Part shown: positions 1 through 8,281 of the stretch, piece after piece
How the letters are laid out: each line of letters starts with the position of its first letter
How positions within the stretch are numbered: the stretch's first letter is position 1
Source of the DNA: CAYQOX01 sp964419335
GTDB lineage: Bacteria > Hinthialibacterota > Hinthialibacteria > Hinthialibacterales > Hinthialibacteraceae
Length of the DNA stretch: 62,698 nucleotides
Assembly (NCBI GenBank): GCA_964419335.1
Contig: CAYQOX010000028.1
Location: 1-62,698, forward strand
Direction of reading: 5' to 3'
The notes under the pieces: generated by a model
What the model saw: only the letters and a program-made list of their open reading frames with translations
What the model was told of the DNA's origin: nothing
Database searches by the model: none
Position numbers and translations under genes: made by a program

Positions 1-16
1 GGTAGAATTCAGCTTA

Positions 17-58
17 CTAATACAGCATATAATCTTGAACGGAGGTTTCGGGAGGGCG
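17..58 (-). pseudogene. C-terminal tail remnant of a secreted protein
   Basis: Read on the minus strand, this ends in PPETSVQDYMLY followed by a stop. That is nearly the same ending as the LamG protein at 4407-7145 (PTSVLDYMLY), and 20 bases around the stop are identical in the two places (15-34 and 4405-4424). The frame stays open upstream but shows no LamG-like or other recognisable sequence beyond about 14 residues, so this looks like a gene end left after rearrangement. It could also be the true end of an unrecognised gene. Confidence 0.45.
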
Positions 59-216
59 ATTTGGATTGAATGGGATTGTGCTCAATGGAAAAATGGATCG
101 ATTTGGTATAAAAAGGATATATTTTTTCAGGGATTTATGGTATTTTAAGTTGTTCACAATGTGGCCATGATCCCTATTGGGGGGATGGAAAATATTATTG
201 TTTTTAGGAGGTTTTT

Positions 217-1278
217 ATGAATCGTTGGATTATGAGTTTTTATTTAGTTTGTTTAGGAGTCTTTTTGGTTTTCTCTGGTTATGGTCAACCGGCGCAGCCC
301 TTCACACCGGGGAATTTAGTCTTGGTGGATGCAGGAAATGACCGGTTGATTGAAGTAGAACTGAACTTGGAAGGCTTGGAAGCTGGAGATTATGGAGATG
401 CGGAAGTGGTGCAAGAAGTGGAATGGCCCTTGGGTGACACAAGCCGGCGACGACCTTTGGGGATGGCTTTTGATTCCAATGGTACGGCTTATGTAGGGAT
501 CACAGGGGTTCCAACTTCAGCCACTGAGGAAGAGGAGTTTCCAGAAGGGCGAGGAGAAATTCTACGAATTCTGCCGGATGGGAGCATTGATTTTACTGTG
601 CTTTCAGAAGAAGTAACCAAAGGGACATGGGTAAGTAGTTTTGATGCGAATGAAGTGTTTGTGATGAGTAATGAGCCACCTTCTGATCCTTCGCCGTCCC
701 ATAGTTTTCGATTTCGTTATTCTGGCGATGAGATTGTCGATACGACTTTATTTAATGTAAGTGAAGCGGTAAAAGACAATGGCAGTTTATCTAGCGGGAA
801 AGCGCTTGTGCTACCTGATGGGCGGGTGATGATACCCAGTGAAATCGAGAATGTGATACGTATCTATGAATCCAGCGGGGGAGATCCGGTGGATCAGATC
901 GAGACAGAAAAAGCGTATCGTTCCTTAGCCTATTTGGAAGATTCGGATGAGTTGCTTGCGATACCGGGAACAAGTTATGTGGATCGGCTCGATATGGAAG
1001 GAAATATTTTGGGAACATTTGAGTTTTCAATGGATGGTTTAGGCGGAGTGTGGAATTTTACGCTTATACCGGATGGAAGTGAACGGTTTATAGCAACCAA
1101 CCATAATGGGCCTGCTGATAGTAATGGGATTGTTTTTGTTTATGATTCAACCCGTTTAGAAGAATTACCGCTTCCAACTGAATTGACCATTGTGGGATTG
1201 GATAGTCCTGCAAATAACCTGTTTGATCATGCGATTGTGCCTGAACCTACTGAGGTGGGGGATTGGTCGATTCATTAA
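217..1278 (+). CDS. Secreted beta-propeller-like protein with C-terminal DWSIH tail
   Basis: This 353-residue protein has a signal peptide (hydrophobic residues about 6-23, cleavage near GYG-QPA). Repeated segments such as GNLVLVDAGNDRLIEVEL and RPLGMAFDSNGTAYVGI resemble SMP-30/NHL-type beta-propeller blades. No catalytic residues could be assigned, so a binding role outside the cytoplasm is inferred. The start is well supported by a TAGGAGG ribosome-binding site 6 bases upstream. The last residues, EPTEVGDWSIH, match the tails of two other exported proteins in the window, which suggests a shared sorting signal. A hairpin terminator follows directly, so it is probably a single-gene unit. Confidence 0.7.
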   Translation: MNRWIMSFYLVCLGVFLVFSGYGQPAQPFTPGNLVLVDAGNDRLIEVELNLEGLEAGDYGDAEVVQEVEWPLGDTSRRRPLGMAFDSNGTAYVGITGVPTSATEEEEFPEGRGEILRILPDGSIDFTVLSEEVTKGTWVSSFDANEVFVMSNEPPSDPSPSHSFRFRYSGDEIVDTTLFNVSEAVKDNGSLSSGKALVLPDGRVMIPSEIENVIRIYESSGGDPVDQIETEKAYRSLAYLEDSDELLAIPGTSYVDRLDMEGNILGTFEFSMDGLGGVWNFTLIPDGSERFIATNHNGPADSNGIVFVYDSTRLEELPLPTELTIVGLDSPANNLFDHAIVPEPTEVGDWSIH

Positions 1279-1297
1279 AAAGAATGAGAGTCGAAGG

Positions 1298-1335
1298 GGC
1301 TGGTTGGTTATTTAAAAACGGCCAGCCTTTTTTTT
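1298..1335 (+). terminator. Intrinsic terminator after the beta-propeller gene
   Basis: Arms GGCTGG (1298-1303) and CCAGCC (1322-1327) are followed by an uninterrupted run of eight T. Confidence 0.8.
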
Positions 1336-1389
1336 AATAGTTTGAGGGAAGAACGGATAGATGATGGTATGGCGTTGTGGAGGGCTGTT

Positions 1390-1986
1390 TTAAGGCCCCC
1401 AGACATCGATATCGCCCAAGCTCATTAACCCATTGGTCATATCATAAGGGAAACCGTAATCCAGTTGTCGATTGGGGCCGTGAGAGCGGATGTGCCAAGC
1501 GAGCCCTCCGGGAACAGGGAGGTTGATGTTCGCTGAAGTTTGTCGGTCACCGCGGTAAGAATGCCAGTCGGAGCGAAACCAGGCTTCTTCGGATTCTTTT
1601 TCGACGTAATGGTAATACATGTACTGATTTGGATTTTCTTCAGAGACAGCGAAAATGTCGTAGGGGAGAGAGGATAAATAGGGGATGGGGGAAGTTAATC
1701 TGCGAAGTCGGGGGTATCCCCAACTGCTGGGGGGATAATGGTTATTATCCAAACGGTATTGTTCTAAGGCGTTGCCCTGGGCTTTGATATCGCCGTAGAC
1801 ACGGGCAACTTTAGCGCGGATTTGGGCGTTTAAGAAGTTGGGAACCGCGATGGCGGCGAGGATGCCAATGATGGCGACCACAATCAAGAGTTCGATGAGT
1901 GTAAAGGCTAGGCGGTGCTTTTTGAATTTAGTTCTTAATCCCCCTTGGGATTTAGGTTGAAAAACAAAGATAGTAAAAATCTGCAT
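1390..1986 (-). CDS. Type II secretion/type IV pilin-like protein
   Basis: The N-terminus carries the class III prepilin signature: a basic leader (KFKKHRLA) and then FTLIELLIVVAIIGILAA. Cleavage would fall before F, with Ala rather than the usual Gly at -1. After the hydrophobic helix come NFLNAQIRAKVAR and a variable globular domain ending in DMTNGLMSLGDIDVWGP, a form of the DPSNGL..GDI signature shared by the other pseudopilins here. A GTG lies one codon upstream, but the ATG at 1986 has better spacing from a GGGGGGAG ribosome-binding site. It probably acts as a pseudopilin in a secretion or pilus assembly; PilT/PilU-type ATPases are encoded at the far end of the window. A mobile-repeat copy sits 42 bases upstream. 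Confidence 0.85.
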   Translation of the reverse strand: MQIFTIFVFQPKSQGGLRTKFKKHRLAFTLIELLIVVAIIGILAAIAVPNFLNAQIRAKVARVYGDIKAQGNALEQYRLDNNHYPPSSWGYPRLRRLTSPIPYLSSLPYDIFAVSEENPNQYMYYHYVEKESEEAWFRSDWHSYRGDRQTSANINLPVPGGLAWHIRSHGPNRQLDYGFPYDMTNGLMSLGDIDVWGP

Positions 1987-2027
1987 CACTCTCCCCCCAT
2001 TTTTTTAGTTTCATATAGTCATTTAAA

Positions 2028-2156
2028 AGATCATCATAAAAGTAAGTATTTTTTTGTTCGATTCATTAGGATTGAAAAATGTCATAGGTCTCGTTATAGA
2101 ATCATGTCATGCTTCCTATTCAACGTATCAAAAAGTCCTCAAATACAGGATGAACC
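2028..2156 (+). repeat. Internally deleted copy of the ~217-bp mobile repeat
   Basis: The left end (AGATCATCATAAAAGTAAGTA) is a degenerate form of the family start, and the right end (CTCAAATACAGGATGAACC) matches the family end exactly. The GC-rich middle is missing. Flanks CATTTAAA (2020-2027) and CATTTGAA (2157-2164) form an 8-bp target duplication with one mismatch. The inner right half closely matches the piece after the scaffold gap at 3847-3961, which suggests a diverged subfamily. Confidence 0.7.
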
Positions 2157-2391
2157 CATTTGAATTCGATTTATTCTTTCATATTTCCATACCTTATGTC
2201 AATCGATTTTTTATAAAAAAGCCATTATTTGCAGGCTCATAAATGTGGGGGCTGAATGGTTTTATGCAATCGGTAGGGCTTTCGGAGATGTCCGGGTAAT
2301 ATTCCGCTCACCTTGTTTGAAACAGTAATGATTTGTAATTTTTAGAGTGAGAGTTTGTTAACCTAATTATAGATTTGAGGAAATACGTCCA

Positions 2392-3174
2392 ATGGAAAAA
2401 TTCACAGAACAACAAATCTCGAAAATGATCATCGATCGGTATCATCAGAAGCTTCTCTATTCTCTGGAATCGGATGTGCTCTTTGTTGGGGCGGGCCCTG
2501 CAGGATTGACGGGAGCCTATTTTGCGGCGAAATCCGGATATAACGTGGTTCTCTTAGAAAAACGTTTATCCACGGGTGGTGGTATATGGGGGGGCGGAAT
2601 GGCGATGAATGAAGTTGTGGTGCAGGAGAGCGCTATCCCGGTGCTTGAAGAGTTTTCTATTCGTTATTTTTCTCAAGAGCATGGGTTGTATTCGCTAGAT
2701 GCCATGGAGTTGGCGGCTGGTTTGACAGCGAAGGCGATTCAAGCCGGGGTGACGATTTTAAACCTTACGTATGCGGAGGATGTATGTATACACGAAAATC
2801 GGGTTACCGGGGTGGTTGCGAATCGGACAACGGTAGGAACCTCTTTTCCGATTGATCCTATTACTTTTACAACCCGCGCGGTTGTGGATGTCACTGGTCA
2901 TGAATCGGTTGTGGTTTCATTATTGCGGAAACGAAATTTGATTGATCCTAATATTATTAAGGAGACGCTGTCCGAAGGTCCGATGGATGCTTATTCTGGA
3001 GAACAATTTGTAGTTGAGAATGTGAAAGAGGTTTACCCCGGTCTTTGGATCAGCGGAATGAATGTATGTGCAACCTTGGGAGGACCCAGGATGGGGCCTA
3101 TTTTTGGCGGAATGATCCAATCGGGCAAACGGGTTGCGGAAAACATTATGCAAAGTTTACAACAGCCAAAATAA
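2392..3174 (+). CDS. thi4: Thi4-family adenosine diphosphate thiazole synthase
   Basis: This 260-residue protein has the Thi4 NAD/FAD-binding fold: FVGAGPAGLTGAY (G33, G35, G38), LEKRLSTGGGIWGGGM, a VDVTGHES segment, and GMNVCATLGGPRMGPIFGGM near the C-terminus. Thi4 enzymes make the thiazole half of thiamin from NAD, glycine and sulfur. Aligning by eye on the following DP, the position that holds the sulfur-donating Cys in yeast Thi4, or His in archaeal sulfide-dependent enzymes, is Pro153 here (SFPIDP). A one-turnover suicide mechanism is therefore unlikely, and sulfide may be the sulfur source. There is a GAGG ribosome-binding site. I saw no TPP riboswitch in the 235 bases upstream, and no other thiamin gene lies nearby. 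Confidence 0.88.
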   Translation: MEKFTEQQISKMIIDRYHQKLLYSLESDVLFVGAGPAGLTGAYFAAKSGYNVVLLEKRLSTGGGIWGGGMAMNEVVVQESAIPVLEEFSIRYFSQEHGLYSLDAMELAAGLTAKAIQAGVTILNLTYAEDVCIHENRVTGVVANRTTVGTSFPIDPITFTTRAVVDVTGHESVVVSLLRKRNLIDPNIIKETLSEGPMDAYSGEQFVVENVKEVYPGLWISGMNVCATLGGPRMGPIFGGMIQSGKRVAENIMQSLQQPK

Positions 3175-3244
3175 GGCGAAGGATGCGATGTGAAAGCGCA
3201 TCCAGCCTTTGATTGGCACCGTTGTTGTCCGCCTCCGGGAGTGA

Positions 3245-3454
3245 TTAGTTCCCGGAGAGCGGGCAGGTTCCTGTCGGGCAACTGGACCCCCCACTATCTT
3301 GGTGAGTCCCGCCATCGACTGCGAAGGTAGAGAAGATTTTTTTCGTATCATTGGAGCCACAGTTTTCGCAGAGATGAGAATCTTGGGAGTCGACTTTTTC
3401 CAAAAAAGAGGTTACGTGGCCACACTGGTTGCATTGATATTCGAAGATAGGCAT
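3245..3454 (-). CDS. FmdB-type zinc ribbon protein
   Basis: This is a 69-residue protein beginning MPIFEYQCNQCGHVTSFL, with CxxC pairs at CNQC and CENC. That is the layout of the FmdB/CxxC_CXXC_SSSS putative regulatory family. A Ser/Gly/Cys-rich tail (SSCPTGTCPL) is typical of the family. The binding partner is unknown; regulators of this type are thought to bind zinc and perhaps nucleic acid. It is convergent with thi4 and separated from it by 70 bases. The start is the only Met that fits the family. Confidence 0.85.
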   Translation of the reverse strand: MPIFEYQCNQCGHVTSFLEKVDSQDSHLCENCGSNDTKKIFSTFAVDGGTHQDSGGSSCPTGTCPLSGN

Positions 3455-3684
3455 GTTGGTTTTCCTTTCCCATTGTTTTGGAGTAAGAGATTGTATTTCT
3501 CTTATAATATATAATAAAATTTTTATATAATCAATAGGGCAATAAGAGAATATGAAAAAACGTATGGATAGAGAATATAGGATAAGATCAATGAGACCTT
3601 AAAAATGGTCGACGCATGAGCACGGAGGGATCGATGGAGTGTTATAACGAAGTCGTTGATCTATTATAAACTTATAAGTTTTAT

Positions 3685-3746
3685 GGATCATCACGAAAGT
3701 GAGTCCTTTTTTGGGAGAAAACGCCTTAAGAATGTGTTCTGCTTGC
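3685..3746 (+). repeat. Left part of mobile repeat, cut by the scaffold gap
   Basis: It begins GGATCATCACGAAAGTGAGT and runs into the conserved GGAGAAAACGCC stretch before the Ns start. It matches the first ~60 bases of the copies at 13892, 21540 and 52082, with an altered T-run length. Confidence 0.8.
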
Positions 3747-3846
3747 NNNNNNNNNNNNNNNNNNNNNNNNNNNNNNNNNNNNNNNNNNNNNNNNNNNNNN
3801 NNNNNNNNNNNNNNNNNNNNNNNNNNNNNNNNNNNNNNNNNNNNNN
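3747..3846. other. Assembly gap of exactly 100 N
   Basis: A run of exactly 100 N is the convention for a scaffold join of unknown size. It lies inside a repeat copy, so the true distance and content are unknown. The two sides may belong to different repeat copies, because their flanks do not form a target duplication. Confidence 0.95.
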
Positions 3847-3961
3847 TGATTGCCCTTTTTGCCGGTCCATTAGGATTAAAAAAAGTCATAGGTCTCGCTA
3901 TAGAATCATGTTATGTTTTCTTTTACGATGTATCAAAAAGTACTCAAATACAGGATGAACC
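3847..3961 (+). repeat. Right part of a diverged mobile-repeat copy
   Basis: It ends with GTACTCAAATACAGGATGAACC, as the intact copies do, but its inner part resembles the deleted copy at 2028-2156 more than the full-length copies. The stretch GTCATAGGTCTCG..TAGAATCATG is shared with 2028-2156. Confidence 0.7.
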
Positions 3962-3971
3962 CAAAATAAGC

Positions 3972-4283
3972 AATTTGGATAAAGGAATTATGGCAGGGGA
4001 AGTCTTATTACAACGCTTGTATTTCTGGGCGACAGACAGTCGTATACAACCCATTATTGATTCCGCCGATACATATAAACGACATTGGGATGGAGTTGTG
4101 CGTTGGTTTCAAAGCAAGATTATTAACGGGTTGCTGGAAGGAATGAACAGTTTGATTCAAGCGGTCAAAGCCCGCTTACCAGGTTTTTGAAATGTAAAGA
4201 ATTTCATCACCATGATTTATCTGATAGGAGCTGAATTAGAGTTCAACCACCTGAAGATTATTCTCTTTACCCACACCCAATAG
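3972..4283 (+). pseudogene. ISL3-family transposase, C-terminal remnant with internal stop
   Basis: The translation contains WATDSRIQPIIDSADTYKRH, then a GLLEGMNSLIQAVKAR segment and, after an in-frame TGA at 4188-4190, NVKNFITMIYLIGAEL. This is the C-terminal part of the DDE domain of ISL3 (IS204/IS1001/IS1096/IS1165) transposases; the TGA replaces the usual Arg before N-V. Nothing of the N-terminal two thirds is visible before the gap. It is a dead fragment directly next to a mobile-repeat end, which raises the question of whether the repeats are its non-autonomous derivatives. Confidence 0.85.
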
Positions 4284-4347
4284 CGAAGAAGCGAAAAATC
4301 CAATATATTTTCACAACATTCATGCGACGATAGACACACAAAGAGAA

Positions 4348-4384
4348 ATGGGGGGATGAGTATTCACTCGTGATATCCCCCCAT
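4348..4384 (-). terminator. Intrinsic terminator after the LamG gene
   Basis: Perfect 10-base arms (ATGGGGGGAT at 4348-4357, ATCCCCCCAT at 4375-4384) are followed on the minus strand by TTCTCTTT. It lies 22 bases past the stop of the LamG gene. Confidence 0.75.
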
Positions 4385-4406
4385 ATGACATTATTGATTT
4401 TGAATA

Positions 4407-7145
4407 CTAATACAGCATATAATCAAGCACGGATGTAGGACGTCCACCTTCAGACACCATTACGGCTTGCAGTTCCACGTTGGTTAAAGCTCGGTTGTAG
4501 AAGCGCACTTCATCGATCGCGCCTGGGAAATAATGATCGCTTCCCGATTGATGTCGACTACCAATACGGAAAAGTTGATCGGACACATCTTCGGAGGCCG
4601 CGGTATCCAATACAATCGATTCGCCATTATCGTTGGTACTGATAACCTCATCGAATAGTCCATCGACGTAATGTTGAATATCAACAACAAATTCTCCATC
4701 TTGGGGGAAGACCGAGGCGATGAAATGCCATTCATCATCGTTGACAATCATTTCTCCAATATTAAAGGTGCCTTGAATTTCTGTTCGTACCGCTCCAACC
4801 TGCCCATTACCTGCATTATCATTGACCCGTAGGTGATACTTTTGACCATCACCGGAAGATAACCCCCAACTGATAATCCCGTGAGTATTTGTTGCGGTAG
4901 TGCGTATCCACGCAGTAATGGTACGTGCTCCACTGCCTTCCATACCATACCAATTAGGAACATACAAATCACTCTCGCCGTCAAATTCTAAGGCCGTGCC
5001 TTTTATGCCTTCAATCCATGTCGGTGAACCGGTCCGCACTTCTGCATCATGTCCATTGCCGGAGATATCATTTACTGTCGTTCCACTCCCATCATCAAAA
5101 GTCCAGTGACCGATTAACCCCGAGGAAATATCTTGTGGATCTAGGATTTCATCTGGAAGTAGTCCTTTAGCCGAAATACTCGTATCTCCTTTAATTTCAT
5201 TGCCATCCGCGAGTCCTTGAAATTCTCCTACTAAAGTAGGAGTGGTAGAATTTTCTGGGACTTGAACATCATAGGCCATTTCAGCTAAGCCTTGAAAATC
5301 AGAGATAGACCAGCTGATGGCTCCGTCACCCGTTGAAGAAGCAGTTCCTATAGAGGTTTCAACATTACTAATATCCCAGCCCACGGGAGGTACTTCACTA
5401 ACGGTAATATCATCTGTTTCATTCTGAAAAATTTCGACCGTAACGGAGACGATATCACCAAAAGTGAGTTGACCTTCTCCGGCATAGTTGATCTCACGGA
5501 AGGCAGTGAATTGTACCGGTTCGATGTTGAGATTAGAGAATTCACCCATGGAGAGAGAACCATCTTCATGGGATGTAACTGCGAGTCCCACAAGGATTGG
5601 ATCTTGTAGTTCGGAGATATCTTGTTGCGCGTGCATATACCATGTCCCATCAAAGCGTTCAAACCAACTTTGAATGATGTTGCCACGACGCCGTAATTCA
5701 ATCACTCCAGTACCAGCATCATCATGATCGAGAGTAATGATGGTGCCGCCCGAGGTTTGTCCACCTCGTTCCGTTCGCCAGGTGGATTGTTGATCAAACA
5801 TCGTTCGTGCAAAGGTGAAAAAGTTAGGAGAATCCGGACGAATATCTTGCCGGATCATTAACCCCGTCTTTACCGCTTCGGATTCACTTTCGTATGGATC
5901 GGGGTAGACGGTCACTTGAATATCAAAGGGACCCGAAATCTCGCGGAAAAGGTAATGAAATTCGTCATTTGTTCCGTACACATCTGATCCGCTGCCTTCC
6001 ACGTAATATGTATTACCATCAAAATCTACCGATCCAGGCATTCCAACCTCACCTATATCGGCGTGGTAATTAAATTCACCTACACCTTCTTCCAGAATGG
6101 CGATTGTTCTAACGCCGCCGGTGATAAGCCCATCCAAATCCCCCGTAAACGTGTTATCGAGGTTTTCCAACGCTGCAGATGTAGGTGTTACCGTATAATT
6201 CACGGAACGCATACTCGTGCTTAACTCCCACGTAATCGTGTTACCATCCACTTCGCCATCGTTGCTAACATCACTAATCGTCCATCCCTCAGGGACCGTC
6301 TCGGTTAAAGTTCCAGTTACGCCATCAGTCAATTGGATGATGACTTGTTCAGGCTCGTCTACCAAAGCGGCAATCTCTGAAAACTCACGTACACCCGCTA
6401 AACGAGGTGCATTTCCCATATCATACAACTCTAGGACTTCTTCCTGACTCAACGCCCGATCGTAGATTCGAATATCATCCAAGGAACCGGTGATGCGATT
6501 CCAGCTGTCACCTTGAGTACGGCTCCCCAGACTTACATCCTGACTCTCTTCATCAGCAGCGGTATTAATCATCACCGTAGTGCTTCCCATAGAAGAAACC
6601 GCGTTCTCGACACCATCAACATAGTGAGTAATATCTTCGATATTTTCGCCTTCGAAAACAGAAACCACGTGATGCCATTCCCCATCTGCGACATACATAT
6701 CACCAACGTTATAGCTTCCTTCAATTTCCGTGCGGATTTGTCCTGTTCCATCAATACGAAAATGCCATTTTTCTCCACTACTGAAGGCTCCCCAGCCGAC
6801 CATGCCATTGCCAGTATCGGTAGAGCGTAACCATAGACTGATGGTGCGTGGATTATTCCCGCCAATACCTTTCCAATCAACGAGGAGATCCGAATCTCCA
6901 TCGAAGAATAGAGCGTTTCCCATTTTTCCGGGAGCTAGAACTGGTTCTCCCTCCCCGATGGTGGCATCACGTCCATTACCCGATGCATCGTTGGCGATTC
7001 CATTCTCGAAGGAATCGAAAGGCCAGTAACCTTGAATTCCCGTGGTAAGATCCTGGGCATGGCCGGCTAATGTCATCAACGTGCAAGCCGCGAACAACAG
7101 ACAAGCCATTTTCCCATTACGTCCAAAGTGAGTTTTCATGTTCAA
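4407..7145 (-). CDS. Large secreted protein: LamG - DUF1349-like - LamG, with C-terminal DYMLY tail
   Basis: This 912-residue protein has a signal peptide (about residues 1-30, cleavage near GHA-QDL). Two LamG/concanavalin-like jellyroll domains (about 36-240 and 678-895) both begin with G-Y/H-W-x-F-D and contain NDxSGNGxDA. Between them are an Ig-like stretch (245-340), a region resembling DUF1349 (about 350-541; FREISGPFDIQVTV, GLMIRQDIR) and a second Ig-like segment. LamG and DUF1349 folds usually bind carbohydrate. No catalytic site is evident, so it may be a surface polysaccharide-binding or adhesin protein. The C-terminus PTSVLDYMLY is shared with other exported proteins here. It is flanked by a terminator and a pseudopilin gene on the same strand. 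Confidence 0.85.
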   Translation of the reverse strand: MNMKTHFGRNGKMACLLFAACTLMTLAGHAQDLTTGIQGYWPFDSFENGIANDASGNGRDATIGEGEPVLAPGKMGNALFFDGDSDLLVDWKGIGGNNPRTISLWLRSTDTGNGMVGWGAFSSGEKWHFRIDGTGQIRTEIEGSYNVGDMYVADGEWHHVVSVFEGENIEDITHYVDGVENAVSSMGSTTVMINTAADEESQDVSLGSRTQGDSWNRITGSLDDIRIYDRALSQEEVLELYDMGNAPRLAGVREFSEIAALVDEPEQVIIQLTDGVTGTLTETVPEGWTISDVSNDGEVDGNTITWELSTSMRSVNYTVTPTSAALENLDNTFTGDLDGLITGGVRTIAILEEGVGEFNYHADIGEVGMPGSVDFDGNTYYVEGSGSDVYGTNDEFHYLFREISGPFDIQVTVYPDPYESESEAVKTGLMIRQDIRPDSPNFFTFARTMFDQQSTWRTERGGQTSGGTIITLDHDDAGTGVIELRRRGNIIQSWFERFDGTWYMHAQQDISELQDPILVGLAVTSHEDGSLSMGEFSNLNIEPVQFTAFREINYAGEGQLTFGDIVSVTVEIFQNETDDITVSEVPPVGWDISNVETSIGTASSTGDGAISWSISDFQGLAEMAYDVQVPENSTTPTLVGEFQGLADGNEIKGDTSISAKGLLPDEILDPQDISSGLIGHWTFDDGSGTTVNDISGNGHDAEVRTGSPTWIEGIKGTALEFDGESDLYVPNWYGMEGSGARTITAWIRTTATNTHGIISWGLSSGDGQKYHLRVNDNAGNGQVGAVRTEIQGTFNIGEMIVNDDEWHFIASVFPQDGEFVVDIQHYVDGLFDEVISTNDNGESIVLDTAASEDVSDQLFRIGSRHQSGSDHYFPGAIDEVRFYNRALTNVELQAVMVSEGGRPTSVLDYMLY

Positions 7146-7218
7146 TTACTCCTTTACAATATAAAAGATACAAGTCATAACGATCAAAACTTATAAGATC
7201 ATCCCGTGAGACACATCT

Positions 7219-7851
7219 TTAATACGAAACCCCAACATCACGACCTTGAAAATTATCACCGAGTATTCCCATATCCGTCACCACAATATCTCCAGCACTA
7301 TTGAGTCCATTGCTGGGATCGTAGGCCATCCAAGAGGCTAGGCGTTGCGGGTTTACGATATACCAGCGATCAGGTCCAGGACTGCGGGTAACATATCGAG
7401 CCGTGGGATGAATGTTGGTTTGTCCTTGGCTGCGAATCAGATCGATGCTGCGATAGTGATACAACCCCACTTTGACGGCTTCCCAGGCTGCCCCACTGTA
7501 TTCGTTATCCTTAGGGACGAATGGATCCATAAAGGCTCCACCAGAAATATATGAAGTCGGTGTGGTGAGATATTGCCATACCTCATAGGCCGTTCCATTT
7601 CCCCCTACGACTCCAATGACCGTGGGATCCGGGATTACCGCACTATGATCGACGGTATACATTTCGATGGCGGTTCGGATAGAACGCAGGTCTGCATTCG
7701 CGCGTGAGACCTTGGCCCGGACTTGAGCATTAATAAAATTGGGAACCGCGATGGCGGCGAGGATGCCAATGATGGCGACCACAATCAGAAGTTCGATGAG
7801 TGTAAAGGCTTTCTTGTGCCTATCATGAATAAACCGCTTTGAATTGAACAT
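7219..7851 (-). CDS. Type II secretion/type IV pilin-like protein
   Basis: This 210-residue protein has a basic leader HDRHKKA, then FTLIELLIVVAIIGILAAIA and NFINAQVRAKVSRANADLRS. Residue -1 of the prepilin site is Ala. The globular part contains TRSPGPDRWY and YDPSNGLNSAGDIVV, the family signature, followed by a longer tail ending GVSY. It is predicted to be processed by a prepilin peptidase and built into a pseudopilus or pilus, or to be shown as an independent surface fibre. It lies 73 bases upstream of the LamG gene on the same strand, so co-transcription is possible. The N-terminal DNA is nearly identical to that of the gene at 1390-1986, which points to duplication or gene conversion. 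Confidence 0.87.
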   Translation of the reverse strand: MFNSKRFIHDRHKKAFTLIELLIVVAIIGILAAIAVPNFINAQVRAKVSRANADLRSIRTAIEMYTVDHSAVIPDPTVIGVVGGNGTAYEVWQYLTTPTSYISGGAFMDPFVPKDNEYSGAAWEAVKVGLYHYRSIDLIRSQGQTNIHPTARYVTRSPGPDRWYIVNPQRLASWMAYDPSNGLNSAGDIVVTDMGILGDNFQGRDVGVSY

Positions 7852-8281
7852 AGATTCTTATTCTCCATGAAGAGGGTTGTGCTTGCACAAAAAATCATGT
7901 GGTTATCAAGTTTATGTTGCTATTCCAATCATCCGATTTTGTCGAAGAATTCAATACCAATGTACGCTAATAAGTAAAATAAAGTCAAGAGGTTTTCATT
8001 AGAATTGTTCTACCACAGTGAAAATGTCAGGGTTTAACGCCCTATAGAAAATGTCATCCTAACGAGAGAAAAGGGTTAGTCGTTGTTCGATCGTCGCTAT
8101 TCATCCATCCTTTCTCTTTGCTGGTAAAATTCCAATCGATTCTTCCAGCGGATTGTTCATCGCAGTAAACGGCCTAAATTGGGAAGAATTTTGCCAAAAA
8201 CAAATGAAGGGGACAGCCATTTGGAAGTCCCCTTCACGCAAAAGATAAATTAGCAAAAGTCTGTTCTTATGATTCTTTGTC
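7852..8281. other. 430-base intergenic stretch between two pseudopilin genes
   Basis: No credible gene. It holds the terminator of the upstream pseudopilin (8197-8236) and an AT-rich part just before the downstream gene that probably contains its promoter. A 74-codon minus-strand frame overlapping the pseudopilin 3' end lacks a ribosome-binding site and family resemblance. Confidence 0.6.
8197..8236 (-). terminator. Intrinsic terminator after the pseudopilin gene
   Basis: Perfect 10-base arms (TGAAGGGGAC at 8205-8214 and GTCCCCTTCA at 8227-8236) are followed on the minus strand by TTTGTTTTT. It lies 45 bases past the pseudopilin stop. Confidence 0.8.

Noticed and set aside
2158..2391. TPP riboswitch upstream of the thiazole synthase
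   Set aside because: The conserved CTGAGA and ACCTGATC elements could not be found.
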